This document shows positions 11,767 through 24,800 of a DNA stretch of 64,000 bases, piece by piece (within the stretch, counting starts at the first letter, position 1; the number at the start of each line of letters is the position of its first letter). This stretch comes from Cichorium intybus (lineage: Eukaryota; Streptophyta; Magnoliopsida; Asterales; Asteraceae), in NCBI GenBank assembly GCA_023525715.1, contig CM042012.1:43232941-43296940 (forward strand). Direction: 5' to 3'. Made by a program: the position numbers and the translations under genes. A model generated the notes under the pieces. It searched no databases. It had not been told where the DNA came from and saw only the letters and a list, made by a program, of their open reading frames with translations.

Positions 11767-13278
11767 ATGTCTTCTGACCAATACGTTCCCCACTCAAATC
11801 CCGGTAGTGTCACCTCGATTCTGTCGTTATGCTCAAAGGTGACGTTGGACGGCACTAACTATAATGACTGGATCCGCAACATCAAAATGGCTCTAAGGTT
11901 TAAACATAAAGAGTATGTTCTAGAAACCGAGCTTGTTGATGTGGATACTGAAACCGCTACTCCCGAAGAAATCGCTGCGTACACTAAACACTCTGATGAT
12001 GCAACCAAAGTGGCTTGCATCATGATTGCTACTATGAACCCTGAACTACAGCGTATCTATGAGGACTATTGGCCTTACGAGATGCACAAAGAGCTCGCGG
12101 AAAGGTTCCGCAAGAAAGAGCGCATCGAGAGGCGTGAGGTTGTAAAAGCTTTCACTAACAGCAAGTCCAAGGAGGGCGAGTCCATCTGTGTACATGTGCA
12201 GAGGATGCCGGTTCATGAGGATTTAGCAGTTGACATAGTGCTAAACTCATTGCCCAGTTCTTATGACCAGTTCACACTGGCGTATCATTTGAACAACAAC
12301 CAGGAAAACCTAGCTGAGTTACACCGCATGCTTCGAACGGCTGAGGACGGGATGAAGGGAAAAGTTGTGCTCCCTGTCAACCCGACTGTCCTGGCTATTG
12401 GCTCCGGAAAGGGAAAGAAACGGAAAGGCCCTCCTAAGCAGAACTGGAGGGAAAAGACCCATGTCGGGTCATTTAGCGGTGCCCCGAAAGGTAAGTCCTC
12501 CGGAATTCCACATCTTCGGAACCCCAAAGAGGCCGACTGCTTTTACTGCAAGCAGAAGGGTCATTGGAAGAGGAGCTGCCCAACGTATCTGCAGGATGTC
12601 AAGGACGGTAAAGTGAAACCGTCACAGGCAGGTACGTATTCTATATCTAATAACTCATCTTTTTCCCGTTCATGGGTCCTTGATACAAGATGTGGTTTTC
12701 ATATCTGTTCTGATTTGCAGGGCCTAGAGGAAAGTAGGGAACTGGAGCATGGCAGACTGAACCTGGTCATGGGCAATAGGCGAACGTCACCTGTTACCAA
12801 GATCGGTGTTTATAGACTGATGCTGAGTAATGGAGTTAGATTAGATTTAAATAATTGTTGCTATGCGCCTGATATGGCAAAGAACATAATTTCATTTCAT
12901 GCATTGTTCAGACAAGGTTTTTACTATGAGTTTAATAAATTGAATGGTTCAATTTCAGTTTTCAAAAATGATGTTTTTATATTTAATGATATGCCTTGTG
13001 ATGGAGTGTATGAATCTATTATGTGTGTTGACAATTATGGTAAAAATGTTTTAACTATTGATGCTTCAAGCGGTGTAGAAAAGGCATGTCTGTGGCATTG
13101 TCTCCTTGGCCATATAAACAAGAAACGCATCGCCCAACTCCAAAAGGATGGAGTGTTGGAATCATTCAACCTCGGGTCGGATGATGTATGCGAATCTTGC
13201 TTACTTGGCAAGATGACAAAATCACCATTCAAAGGTTCCTTTGAAAGAGGTGAAGGTCTGTTGGAAAGGCCCTCCTAA
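11767..13278 (+). pseudogene. Copia gag-protease of A, running into the duplication
   Basis: ATG at 11767 begins MSSDQYVPHSNPG. The gag capsid region has LDGTNYNDWIRNIKMAL (about residue 29) and ILNSLPSSYDQF (about residue 160). Compared with relatives, roughly 20 residues appear missing just after SICVHVQRM. A zinc knuckle CFYCKQKGHWKRSC lies at about 12538-12579. The protease motif reads WVLDTRCGFHIC, so the Gly of the catalytic Asp-Thr-Gly is Arg, which should abolish activity. The frame then enters the start of integrase and ends at 13278, where the second copy of the 841-bp duplication begins out of phase. Confidence 0.9.
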
Positions 13279-14103
13279 GCATAACTGGAGGGAAAAGACT
13301 CATGTCGGGTCATTTAGCGGTGCCCCGAAAGGTAAGTCTTCCGGAATTCCACATCTTCGGAACCCCAAAGAGGCCGACTGCTTTTACTGCAAGCAGAAGG
13401 GTCATTGGAAGAGGAGCTGCCCAACGTATCTGCAGGATGTCAAGGACGGTAAAGTGAAACCGTGACAGGCAGGTACGTATTCTATATCTAATAACTCATC
13501 TTTTTCCCGTTCATGGGTCCTTGATACAAGATGTGGTTTTCATATCTGTTATGATTTGCAGGGCCTAGAGGAAAGTAGGGAACTGGAGCATGGCAGACTG
13601 AACCTGGTCATGGGTAATAGGCGAACGTCACCTGTTACCAAGATCGGTGTTTATAGACTGATGCTGAGTAATGAAGTTAGATTAGATTTAAATAATTGTT
13701 GCTATGCGCCTGATATGGCAAAGAACATAATTTCATTTCATGCATTGTTCAGACAAGGTTTTTACTATGAGTTTAATAAATTGAATGGTTCAATTTCAGT
13801 TTTCAAAAATGATGTTTTTATATTTAATGATATGCCTTGTGATGGAGTGTATGAATCTATTATGTGTGTTGACAATTATGGTAAAAATGTTTTAACTATT
13901 GATGCTTCAAGCGGTGTAGAAAAGGCATGTTTGTGGCATTGTCGCCTTGGCCATATAAACAAGAAACGCATCGCCCAGCTCCAAAAGGATGGAGTGTTGG
14001 AATCATTCGACCTCGGGTCGGATGATGTATGCGAATCTTGCTTACTTGGCAAGATGACAAAATCACCATTCAAAGGTTCCTTTGAAAGAGGTGAAGGTCT
14101 GTT
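12422..14103 (+). repeat. 841-bp direct tandem duplication inside gag-pol
   Basis: 12422-13262 is repeated as 13263-14103, with about eleven differences by eye. It covers the zinc knuckle, protease and the start of integrase. The unit is not a multiple of three, so it shifts the frame. The break joins CTGTTGGA to AAGGCC at a GGA microhomology. One substitution creates TGA at 13463-13465 in the second copy only. Both copies carry the protease Arg change, so that change came first. Confidence 0.95.
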
Positions 14104-15388
14104 GGATATCATACACACAGATGTGTGTGGTCCCTTCAGAACAACCAGTAAAGATGGCACGCGGTTCTATATGACCTTTACCGACGATTTTAGTAGATAT
14201 GGGTATGTCTACTTAATCAAGAATAAGTCGGATACCTTTGAAAAGTTCAAAGAGTTTAAGAATGAAGCGGAAAATCAATTAGGCAGAAAGATAATGATGC
14301 TTAGATCCGACAGAGGCGGTGAGTATCTTAGTATCGAGTTTCTCGATTACCTCAAGGAATGTGGAATTGTTTCACAGTTGTCGCCTCCAAGAACACCTCA
14401 GCTGAATGGTGTTGCAGAGAGACGAAATCGAACCTTGTTGGACATGGTTCGTTCCATGATGAGTGGAGCCTCACTTCCAATCCATTTCTACGGGTATGCC
14501 TTAGAGACTGCCGCCCATATCCTAAATCTTGTCCCAACCAAGAAGGTTGCGAAAACATCGCACGAAATGTGGACGGGGAAAGTTCCCTCGTTGGCACACA
14601 TCAAAGTCTGGGGCTGTGAAGCATTCGTGAGACGAGATACTTCAGATAAGCTCGCAGAAAGAAGTGAGAGGTGTTATTTCATCGGATACCCGAAACAGTC
14701 TTTTGGATACTTGTTCTACAGACCAAGCGAGGACGTGGTCTTTGTAGCAAGACGGGGGTTCTTTCGAGAAAGAGAACTCATGTCCAAAGAGGACAGTGGG
14801 AGTACGATCGATCTCGAAGAAATTCAGGAGACACCCGATGAAACAACCTTGAAAGAAACTAGCAACCAACATGAGGAAGAAGTTCCTGTTGGACCCACCG
14901 ACATTTCGTTGCCCCTTAGGAGCTCAGGTAGAGTTAGCATGCCGCCCGAGTTCTATGGTTTCCATATTACTTCGTACGGAGACACGTTAGTCAGTGATCG
15001 TACATTGACTGATTTGGATGAGCCAACTAACTATCGTGAAGCAATGGCAGGCCCCGAGTCTGCAAAATGGAAAGAGGCAATGGACAGCGAGATAAAGTCC
15101 ATGTATGACAATCAAGTTTGGAACTTGGTTGACAATGTACCGGGTCGAAAGACATTCGGATGCAAGTGGATCTTCAAAAAGAAGACCGACATGGACGGAA
15201 AAGTGCATACTTATAAAGCTCGGCTGGTTGCGAAGGGATTCACTCAAACCCCGGGGGTTGACTATGATGAAACCTTCTCACCAGTAGCCAAGATTAAGTC
15301 AATCAGGATAATGCTTGCCATAGCTGCTTTCATGATTATGAAATCTGGCAGATGGATGTCAAAACCGCTTTCCTTAACGGAAAAGTGA
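13466..15388 (+). pseudogene. Copia integrase and 5' reverse transcriptase of A
   Basis: Second reading phase, open from after the TGA at 13463 to 15388 (first ATG 13556). It has the integrase HHCC zinc region (LWHCRLGHINKKR ... CESCLLGKM), then the DDE core with HTDVCGPF (about 14118), LRSDRGGEY (about 14302) and VAERRNRTLLDMVRS (about 14413). Reverse transcriptase begins near 15100 with FGCKWIFKKK, KARLVAKGFTQ and DYDETFSPVAK. The frame is lost near 15328 by a one-base deletion and ends at an out-of-frame stop at 15388. Confidence 0.93.
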
Positions 15389-16602
15389 CTGAAGATGTTT
15401 ACATGAGTCAGCCAGAAGGTTTTGTAGACACTAAGCACACTGATAAAGTATGTAAGCTTGAAATATCAATCTACGGGTTGAAGCAAGCATCTCGCAGTTG
15501 GAATCTTTGCTTCCATGAGAAGGTCAAAGAGTTTGGCTTCTCTAGGAGTGAAGATGAGTCTTGTGTATATGTCAAGGCTAGTGGGAATATAGTCACTTTC
15601 TTGGTGCTGTATGTTGATGACATACTGCTCATGGGAAACGACATTCCGACCTTGCAGAATGTTAAGGCTTGGCTCGGGAAGTGTTTCGCCATGAAAGACC
15701 TAGGGGAAGCTGCTTATATTCTCGGGATAAGAATACTTAGAGATAGAAAGAGAAAATTGATAGGTCTAAGCCAGTGTACATATTTGGAAAAAGTGTTAAA
15801 GAGGTTTAACATGGAAAGTTCCAAAAGGGGAGAGTTACCAATCCTAAGTGGTGTTAAATTGAGTAAGACTCAAAGTCCGAGTACCGATCAGGAAATAGCT
15901 GAAATGAGTCGAGTGCCTTATGCTTCGGCAGTAGGGTCGATCATGTATGCTATGACATGTACTCGTCCCGACGTATCCTTTGCACTAAGCATGGTTAGTC
16001 GGTTCCAGGGTAATCCTGGAAAAGCACACTGGATTGCAGTCAAGAACATACTCAAGTATCTGCGAAGGACAATGAATATGGTATTAGTCCTTGGTGGCAG
16101 TGATGAGTTAAAAGTGAGTGGATATACAGATACCAGTTTCCAGACAGATAGGGACAGTGGACGGTCCCAGTCAGGCTGGGTATTTCTTTTGAACGGTGGA
16201 GCGGTCACTTGGAAAAGTTCCAAGCAGGAAACGGTGGCTGATTCAACGTGCGAATCAGAGTACATCGCAGCGAGTGAAGCGTCTAAGGAGGCGGCTTGGC
16301 TGAAGAATTTCATTTGGGACCTTGTAGTTGTCCCGAGCATTCAGGAGCTGGTGGAACGTTTCTGCGATAATGAAGGAGCGGTCGCCTTGGCAAAGGAACC
16401 GCGAGACCATGGAAAGTCCAGGCATATCGAAAGAAAGTACCACTACATTCGACATCAAGTAGAAGAAGGGCACTTACTGGTTAAGCGAGTATCATCCAAG
16501 GACAATCCTGCAGATCCTCTGACTAAGGCTCTGAATAGGATCAAGCACAATCAGCATGCTCGGAGCATTGGATTGAAGGATGATATTAGTTTTAGTAATT
16601 AG
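15352..16602 (+). pseudogene. Copia reverse transcriptase core and RNase H of A
   Basis: Third phase after the frameshift. It begins MDVKTAFLNGKV and has the catalytic LVLYVDDILLMG near 15605, then CTRPDVSFALSMVSRFQ, and RNase H with SGYTDTSF (near 16114) and STCESEYIAASEA (near 16240), ending at TAG 16602. This piece is intact as a frame, but no ordinary start would express it separately. Order after integrase confirms Ty1/copia. Confidence 0.93.
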
Positions 16603-17410
16603 ATAGATTAGAAACTTGTAACAGTATAAATGTTATTGACTCGGTGATTTTATAATAGAGATTTATAAATGAGTATTGTTACTGCCTTTGTCAATTGTTT
16701 ATTTCTGTGTTTCTATATTTGCATGTTTAACTTCCTTAATAATTAGATTACTTAAAACTCCACAGTCGATCATACTGTTAGGAAGTAAGTATGAACAAAG
16801 ACTGTCATGAATTAGTTGTAGATTGTCTAAAGAGTTAGACATTGCAGTAAGACTGCTGCAACATTCATGAGTACTTAGAAATAGAGATTTGAGTATTGGA
16901 TAAACCCGTGCTTAACAGATTGCTTCATGGATTATATCACGAGCAATGTTAAGACGATAATATCCGGTGATCTTTAAGTGGAGAGATATGATCTGTTATT
17001 TGTGATACAAGTACTTACTGACAATACGAAATCACGCCAGTAACTCGGTGCTATAAAACGCATTGTTGTATGTATTTGGACCCGCAAAAGTTATGGACAT
17101 ATGAGTCGAAACTTATCCGTCCCATGACCCAATGGGAAACAGATATCTGTAGGCCTCTCGATGATTTTGAAGTTGACTGAAAGTGTTGGCCAACCATGAC
17201 TAAATTGATGTGTTCAATTAGTAGTCTCTAAAGTCATATGCAAATCAGAAATCGAGAAACAGATTGTCAGACCAAGATTGACGTTAGTCCATGTCTTGAG
17301 TCTGAAAATATCCTGTTGGACGGAGGATCATCAGATCACTTATCTTTGGACAGAACTGACTGGGTCAGAGTTCAGACAATTAAAGTCATAGACTTATCCA
17401 AGTGGGAGAC
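16603..17410 (+). other. 3' UTR and polypurine tract of A
   Basis: No gene. It ends AAGTGGGAGAC (17400-17410), the polypurine tract directly before TGTTGG. The segment from about 16750 to 17410 matches the same region of B (minus, about 19803-20331 and 21865-22100) and C (minus, about 26203-26950), so it is conserved across coding and gag-only elements. Confidence 0.8.
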
Positions 17411-18184
17411 TGTTGGATTAGGTATCTAAGCCATGACTTATAATTGTATTTATCTTATGAATAAAAGCAAAGTCCATTTGGGTTGCCCTCATAGATGGAG
17501 GATAGATATATAGTTCATTAGAGAGAATAGTTGATTTATTAATTGTATAATAAACCAATAGAAAATATATATATGGTTTATTAATATATTTAAGTGTTAA
17601 TATATTAATTAGAAACTATATTAATTAATTAAGATTTAATCTAGAATTAATTGGATTTAATTTGGAGATTAAATTAATTAGTTAAAAGGTGCAGGGACTG
17701 GTTTGGAATTTATTCAATAGTTGAATAACTAGCCAGGTAAAACCAGGGACCAAAAGTGGCGCCACCCTGGAGGCTCCTCCAGGGTTTGGCAAAACCCTGA
17801 TTAGGGTTTTGGTAATCCTGGTCCAAGTGGTCAAAAGCCTTGTCCAGTTGGAGGCTCCTTAGGGTTTCAGGTGTAACCCTAGGAGGCTATAAAAGGAACC
17901 CCCTGGCACCTCATATTCACGCCATCTGTCTCTCTCTCTGTGTTACTCTGCTGGACTGATTCTTCCATCACTTGGGTGTGACTTGCATTTGAGGCAGGAT
18001 ACTTTTGCTGCTGCTTGAAAGGATCATAAGATCAAAGGTTGGTTTTCTTAATTCATCTTTAGAATTGAATTGTTTCCTTTAGGTTCTTAGTTCTAATCTT
18101 CATAGAAGAAAACATAGATCAATATTAGGATTGCATGTGAACCATATGAATTTTTGTGTTCATTGATTGCATAGAAACCCTTCA
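17411..18184 (+). repeat. 3' LTR of element A
   Basis: TGTTGGATTAGG ... AACCCTTCA, 774 bp, followed by the ATAAT target duplication. Confidence 0.95.
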
Positions 18185-18309
18185 ATAATAATAGCAACAA
18201 TAATCACTGGCTAATGTGGCTCATTGTAATTACATAATAATTAGCAATAAAACTTTCTAGCCATTCATGCTTACCAAAATACCTAGTAATAATGAGATAC
18301 ACTATCCAG

Positions 18310-18560
18310 CCACTGAGGCACATCCATATTCAACCATTAAGGCATACTCCAGCCACTAAGGCACACTCCATCCATAAAGGCACCTTCAGCCACTAAGGCA
18401 TACTCTAGCCACTAAGACATACTCTAGCCACTAAGGTACACTTTAGCCATAAAGGCACCTCCAACCATTAAGGCATACTCTAGTCGCTAAGGCACACTTC
18501 ATCCACAAGGGCAAACTCCAGCCACTAAGACACACTCCAGCTACGAAGACACATATTACA
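18310..18560. repeat. Short tandem repeat inside host LTR P
   Basis: About twelve degenerate units of 18-20 bp built on AGCCACTAAGGCACACTCC, with related units at 9690-9720 and 18590-18740. This links the sequence left of A to that right of A and supports the single host element P. Confidence 0.8.
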
Positions 18561-19031
18561 ACGATAAAATAAAATCAATGGTTATGATTCTAAGCCACTA
18601 AGGCTTATTGAATCCTGCCAGTCATAGTTATGAGCCACCAAAGCTTATCGGACTGATAAAAGCATGGTTTTGAGCCACTAAGGCTTACCATTGTTTAACA
18701 AAAACATGTATCCTACTGACTAGCCACTAAGGCACACACAACATAACCATTATCTTTTTTTTTATATATCATACATACACACTATTCAATATGGGACTTT
18801 ATTTTACTAACTACCACGAGAAAGAGTAGTTACTCTTTATATCATTCACAGACATGTAAATATATGGTGAAAACAACCATAAACATCAAGGAAATACAGT
18901 TACTCTCTTGTTAGTAAAAAGCAGCAATATAGAGATAAAGCAACAAGGTATCCAAAGGAATGTCGTTTTCATAAAATCAACCTACAATAGTTTTTTTCAC
19001 ATATATAAACATATATAGGTCATCTATAAAC

Positions 19032-19650
19032 TTATGGGTTTTATGCAAACAATGAGCTTAAAATCTTAAGTTCACATACACCCTAATAAAGGATCTATGT
19101 TTTCTCAATTGAATCTATAACTAAGAACATAAGGTATATAATTAAAATTATATTCTAAAACCAGTTTAGAATTTCATACCTTTAATGCTTTGGAAGCAAG
19201 CATCACAAGTATCGTGCCTCTAATGGTTCACACCCAGAACCAAGCAAGCAAGAAACTAGAGAGAAGAAAGGAGGAGGAACTCCTTTTTGGCGTGAAGAAT
19301 GGGGTGGGAGGAGGCCTCTATTTATAGTTTCCAGGTGATAAGTGATAAGGCATATAACTGCCTTATTTTATCATATAACTTAATCTACTTATCACTACCA
19401 TAAATATTCCCAGTACCTAATAAGGATTTCGAAACCCATAAGGCCTACGGCCTTGGTTTCGTCCAACCCAATTAGGCATGCCCTAATTGTCTATTGCTCA
19501 ACTATTGAATAATTACAATTTAGCCCCTGCACTTTTAATTAATCTAATTAATCCCAAAATTAATTCCAATTAATTTCTGATCAATTATTAATTAAATATT
19601 ATTATTTCTAATTAATATATTATTCTCATAATATATTAATAAATCATATT

Positions 19651-19693
<43 letters not shown>

Positions 19694-19802
19694 AAGTTAT
19701 CTTATCCTCTGCTAGGTTTTGAGGGCAACCCAAAAAGACTGTGCTGCTGTCAATCAAGTATATTCCTAAATTATAGTCATGGCTTAGACACCTAATCCAA
19801 CA
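19032..19802 (-). repeat. 3' LTR of element B
   Basis: 771 bp. On the minus strand it starts TGTTGGATTAGGTGTCTAAGCC after a purine tract (CAAGTAGGAGAA). It contains a (CT)n run at about 19655-19689 that is longer than in the partner LTR. Confidence 0.9.
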
Positions 19803-20331
19803 TTCTCCTACTTGGATAAGTCTATGACTATAATTCAATATAGCTTCTAAACTGACCAGCAAATTGTAGCTTCCAAAAGCACACTGCCGAACTCTGACCC
19901 AGTCAGTTCTGTGTCCTATGATAAGTGATAATATAATCCTTCGTTCTACAAGATATCATTCAAACTAGAGTCATGTATTAGAATCAATCTCAATCCGATA
20001 CTATGTTTCCCGATTTCTGATTTGTGATGATATAGGACTTCTAATTAAACACATCAATTCAGACCTGGCTAAGCCTAGCACTCTAAGTAATCACCAAATC
20101 ATCGAGGGGCCCACAAATATCGCTTATCCCGTTAGGGCAAAAGGAACGAATAAACTTAGACTCATATGCTTGTGTCTTTTACTCATCAAATCGCACACAA
20201 CAATATGTTTTATAACATCGAGTTACTGATGCGTTTACGCATTATCAATGCAAAACCGACTTGTAAATTTCAACTCATATGTCTCCATTTCAAGATCATA
20301 AGATATTATCATCTCAGAATTACTTGTGATA

Positions 20332-21864
20332 TGTAACGCCGTAATACTCACGGTAAGTGAATTTAAATTTATTTTTGTATAAATGAGGTTCATTAGGTTG
20401 TTAAATGAGTTAGAATGGTTAGAAGTTCATTCGGGAAGTGTTTAAACCTTTAAAAATGTCAAAAGAGGTGACACGGGTCGTGTCGGAGTTGCACGATCGT
20501 GTAGGAGACTTCTATGACTGTTATGTGCCTGCAGAAGGTTACACGAGTCGTGCTTTATAAGCACGGGTCATGTTTTGATAAGCGCGCTGCGGGTTGTTAA
20601 GAGGCCGTGTCGCAGTCTTTCGTGAGTGGGTCGTGCTTTATCAAGCACGGGCCGGGTTTTTAGTCACTGAAATCAGACCGTAAGTAACACAGGTCGTGCT
20701 TATTAAGCACGTGTCGTGTCTTATTAGTGCGCCACGGTTTTTAAGAAGCCGCGTCGCGGGGCGTAAATGAGATAAATTTTACAACAAAACCTTATTTCGC
20801 CATTTCGAACCAAAATATCTCCAAAGCGATTTTTATAGCTCCAGGTCCGAAATTCTGTCAAATTGATCAGGGGTATTGCATAGAGAAGTTTATAGAAGTT
20901 GGATTTTAACACTTGAATCATATTCTCGGGTTCTAAATCGAAGAGGTTAGTGATGTTGATTTTTAGGGTTTCAAACCCTAGATGCCCAAATCCAAAATTA
21001 TGATTTAAATTAGCTCATGTGTTGCTAGTAGGTTGTTATTATATGTTGTATTGTGTCTTTGTTATGAATATTACGAAGTTTTAACGGTTCATTTGGTAAA
21101 AACCGCGGAATTTGGAAGATTTGAGTTGATAGCACATGATATTCCTAGTTTGGAAATCTATGTTAGCTATTGATTCATGATCCATTGAGTTTAATGTTGT
21201 TGTATTGTTTTAAGGATGTTTGAAGTATGATGGGTGATGTAATTTTCAGCAGATACTCATAGGAGGGGAGGGGATACGCAAGTTACGGGTGGATCACGAG
21301 CTACACACGCACCAGGTGAGTAGTTCTAATTCATTGTTATGATTGAACTAAAATGTAATTGTATTATAAAAGCTCAAAATGGTTGAGATAACCAATTGGT
21401 ATAAGACATACAAGATTGAGAAATTCTTGTTGAGTAGAAATGAGTATATAGTGTGAATAAACATGCTCTTTGACCGAGATAGTGAAAGAGAATGAGATCA
21501 ATGAGCTTACATGTTAGTACTTATTGGATATTTTCTCATTGAGCTTAATTAGCTCATAATTATTGTTGTGTTGTATGTGTTTTAGGTGAAAGGGGAAAGA
21601 AGGTTGCAGAGGGATAAAATAACTTGACTTTGGGACTAGACTTATAAGTTTTTGTATAATCTATAAAACAGTCTTTTGAACTTGTGTATAACTTTGGTAA
21701 GAATGGTCTTTTGTAACCCGGTTTTTGGGACATGTTTATGTAAATACTTGTTCTTTTGATAACTACTTGTGCTTCTATTGCTTAACTTTGATTACACCAT
21801 AACCTTTGGTGGTTATTATAAGATTAAATTGGTGTATTTCGGAGATAAGAAACCGGGTTTTACA
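20332..21864 (+). mobile_element. Solo LTR H (Ty3/gypsy type)
   Basis: Starts TGTAACGCCG and ends GGGTTTTACA, 1533 bp, with a perfect target duplication TGATA (20327-20331 and 21865-21869). Joining the flanks restores the conserved 3' UTR of B, which confirms the borders. No internal domain or second LTR is present, so it is a solo LTR left by recombination. A 200-bp block at about 20460-20710 has repeated GCACGGGTCGTG-like motifs. Confidence 0.93.
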
Positions 21865-24800
21865 TGATATAATCCATGAAGTAATTCTCTGAGTGAGGGT
21901 TTGTCCAATACTCAGATCTCCATTTCTAAGTACTCATGAACATTGCAACAATTTTATTGCTATGTCTAACTCCTTAGACAATCTACAATTCAATTCATGA
22001 CAGTCTTAATTCATTACTTACTTCCAAATGTATGAGCGACTGTGGAATTTTGAATAATCAAATTATTCAGGAAGTAAAACATGCAAAAGTGAAACATAAA
22101 GATCTGACTGACAGCAACTCCTGCTTATTACCAAGTCTCCACGAGGTAATCACCAAGTCAGATTCATTATAATACTGTTATATTTGTTTCTTGGTTTCTA
22201 TTAAAATTTCAGTTAAGATTTATATGTCTATATGACTTTCACTCTATCTATGTATCCAAAATATCTTACATTGATACACATTATTTGCAGATAATCCGAT
22301 CGGATACCTTTCCGACGATATCTCAATGTGTCATATTCTCTTTCTCTCTCCTAACTCCATTCTGGAAACGGTGGTGTGTACTGTGACTCTTCATGGTTCC
22401 AAGACAATTTCAAGGTGTTATGATATGCCGGTGAACCACACGCGCTCCATCAATATACTAATGAAACTCTTTAACCATGAAGTCCTTTAGCACCATATAC
22501 TGATGTAAATAATTACAGATTTGAAACTCCTTTCAATTTATCATTATGTTCACCCCAATCATTTCTTAATGATTTCTTACGTGTGTTCAAATAATCCGTC
22601 CAGTATACTCAGCCAGGTGTTATCCTGAATCCAACTTACCGTTCTCTAAGCATTAAGTCATCAGGATAAGTCCATGCCACTTATGACCGATCCAATAGTG
22701 GAAGCTCATGGGATTAGATTTATTCTATTTCGAACCTTTTTAGAATCTGAGAATTATTTATAATCCTTGTGTCGTGACTTTCGGAGACTCTTTCTCATGC
22801 ATCTTAAATCTTATCAAGATCATACTCATAATGGCTAGGTCTATACTAACGATTTCATATATCTGATAGATGTTTGTAATTACGTGAATATATTGTATCC
22901 CTTTTAGATCATGGAAGTTCAGTACACTTTGTAATGACAAGAAACTCCTTTCTTGAAGTTATGCATCTTGAATCTCATCAAGATCACACTTACATTGGCA
23001 GGGTCTAAACTGATGATGTCATCTATCTGATAGATGGTTGTGACCACCTGAGTATGTTGTATCTAGACTATTCATAGCGAATCATCTCTTAATGCCAAGT
23101 CATTACACTTTGTAATGATAAGAGAAGTTTCCTAGAAATGGTATGTAACTGACATCCATTGATAGACAGATCACAACGATACTCCCACTAGCTTTGACAC
23201 GGTTATAGGACTCTTTTAGACTATCAGAAAATCTAAACCTTTCTGAAATGATTAGAGGACTCCTTTAGGCTTATTCACAAAATCCAAACATTTGGCAAAT
23301 TTTGAGAATCCAAATATCCTCTCTCGCAAGGTGCCTGTTAGACAAATATTGGGGCCATGTACCTTTCGTATTAGCATGCTCTTTATGAGTCCTTGTTAGT
23401 GTGCCGGTAAACCACACACGCTCCACTAACGACTCACACAGTGCAATTAAACAATATCCTTTCAGATTTGTTTTAGTTCTGTTGAGAGCGTCTCTCTCAA
23501 AATCAATCATATGACTTTGAGTACCGCATCACTCAACCATTCTTGCTTAGAATGTAGGTACATTTCTATCTATGTTGATTTCTTTTGACGATTCAATTAC
23601 TCCCACTGGTTCTTAGCCAGGTGTAAAATCAGTCAAATTGTCTCATAGACCGAGTCTCGCCCTTAGGTTAACTTATTTGGTAGCAACCGGGCTCACCAAT
23701 GCTTCCAAGTAGTAAGATTGCTTATCCGTACCAACTTTAGTGTTTTACCACTAATCGGTGTGTCACCCAGATCATAACTCCTTATGACGGTGACTAATAC
23801 TACTGGTCTGTGAAGAGAAGGGTATGTCAGGTATAACTGGAATCAAATCCCTGGTCAAGTCTTAGCGGTGACTAGAGGTTCTTTCATTTGGCTGATCATT
23901 GAACTCCTTCAGGATCACTCTTGCTCCCACTGTTTCCTTAGAATGTGAGTCCTTTCTAAAAGGGCTCTTTTTCATAAGTACTTGTGGCAAGACCAATGAA
24001 GTGACATGCTGATCAGGTTCAGGCCAGTCATGAGGTTCGGACAAACGCTACATGACCCTGGACCCTCTACGTACAAGTCGGGTAAACCCAGCTTTACCCT
24101 TCAAACGGTGTCTGCACAACCTACTTAGTCTAAGATGTGGTCAGAATATGCTTTTATGGTCTGGCTGGTTGAATATTTAGTTTATTAAAACTTATTGGAA
24201 GTGTATCTAATACATCAAGGATCGAACTGTTTCGACCAATGCTCAATCTTCTTCCCTAAGACACATTGTAATCATTTAATGTTCTTGGAAGAGGATGAAC
24301 TGTGGAACATTTTCTGAGTTTATGTTTTTCACTCAGACTATGTTGATCTTTATACTTCTTTGAAGTCCTTGAACTGTTCAAGGTTTCAATCAATCTCTTA
24401 TTCTAATAAGTGACGTCATATTTGTCATATTGTTTGGCAAATATTGTGAAGTATAATTAATTGTGTTCTTCATTTGTAGATTCGAGCAATTCACTAATGT
24501 GTCCATTGCTCATAATCTTAACGTCTTTTACATCTTCATGTAAATTTACGACTTTGTTAATTTGTTCAAGACATGCATTCTTCGTTTGAATCTAAGTCAA
24601 CCGATTCCAAAATCCTATCCATTGGATCTTTGGGTTATACATTTCTCACAATAATCAATTTTATTAATAACTCACATCATTATGTGACTCCAAGTCAAAT
24701 GATTCCAAAGTCCTGTCCACCTGGACCTTTGGTTGAAGTGATTCTTATAAAATGTTTACTTTAACAATAATAGAAAACACAATTTATAAATCCAACACAC

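Larger units (their letters stand above)
9728..18184 (+). mobile_element. Element A: Ty1/copia retrotransposon, nearly full length
   Basis: Two LTRs (9728-10495 and 17411-18184), a Met-tRNA primer site, a 1.26 kb leader, gag-pol in copia order (integrase before reverse transcriptase), a 0.8 kb 3' UTR and a polypurine tract. The target duplication ATAAT is perfect (9723-9727 and 18185-18189). Similarity of the polymerase region to the Tork/Angela group is inferred. The two LTRs differ at a few percent of positions by eye. The coding region is interrupted by a duplication, a stop and a frameshift, so the copy is not autonomous now. Confidence 0.96.

Noticed and set aside
17238..17429. Open frame with HLSLDRTDWVRVQ, also present in C at 26230-26445 on the minus strand
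   Set aside because: It lies in the conserved 3' UTR. The shared wording follows from conserved nucleotides, and the frame differs in start and end.
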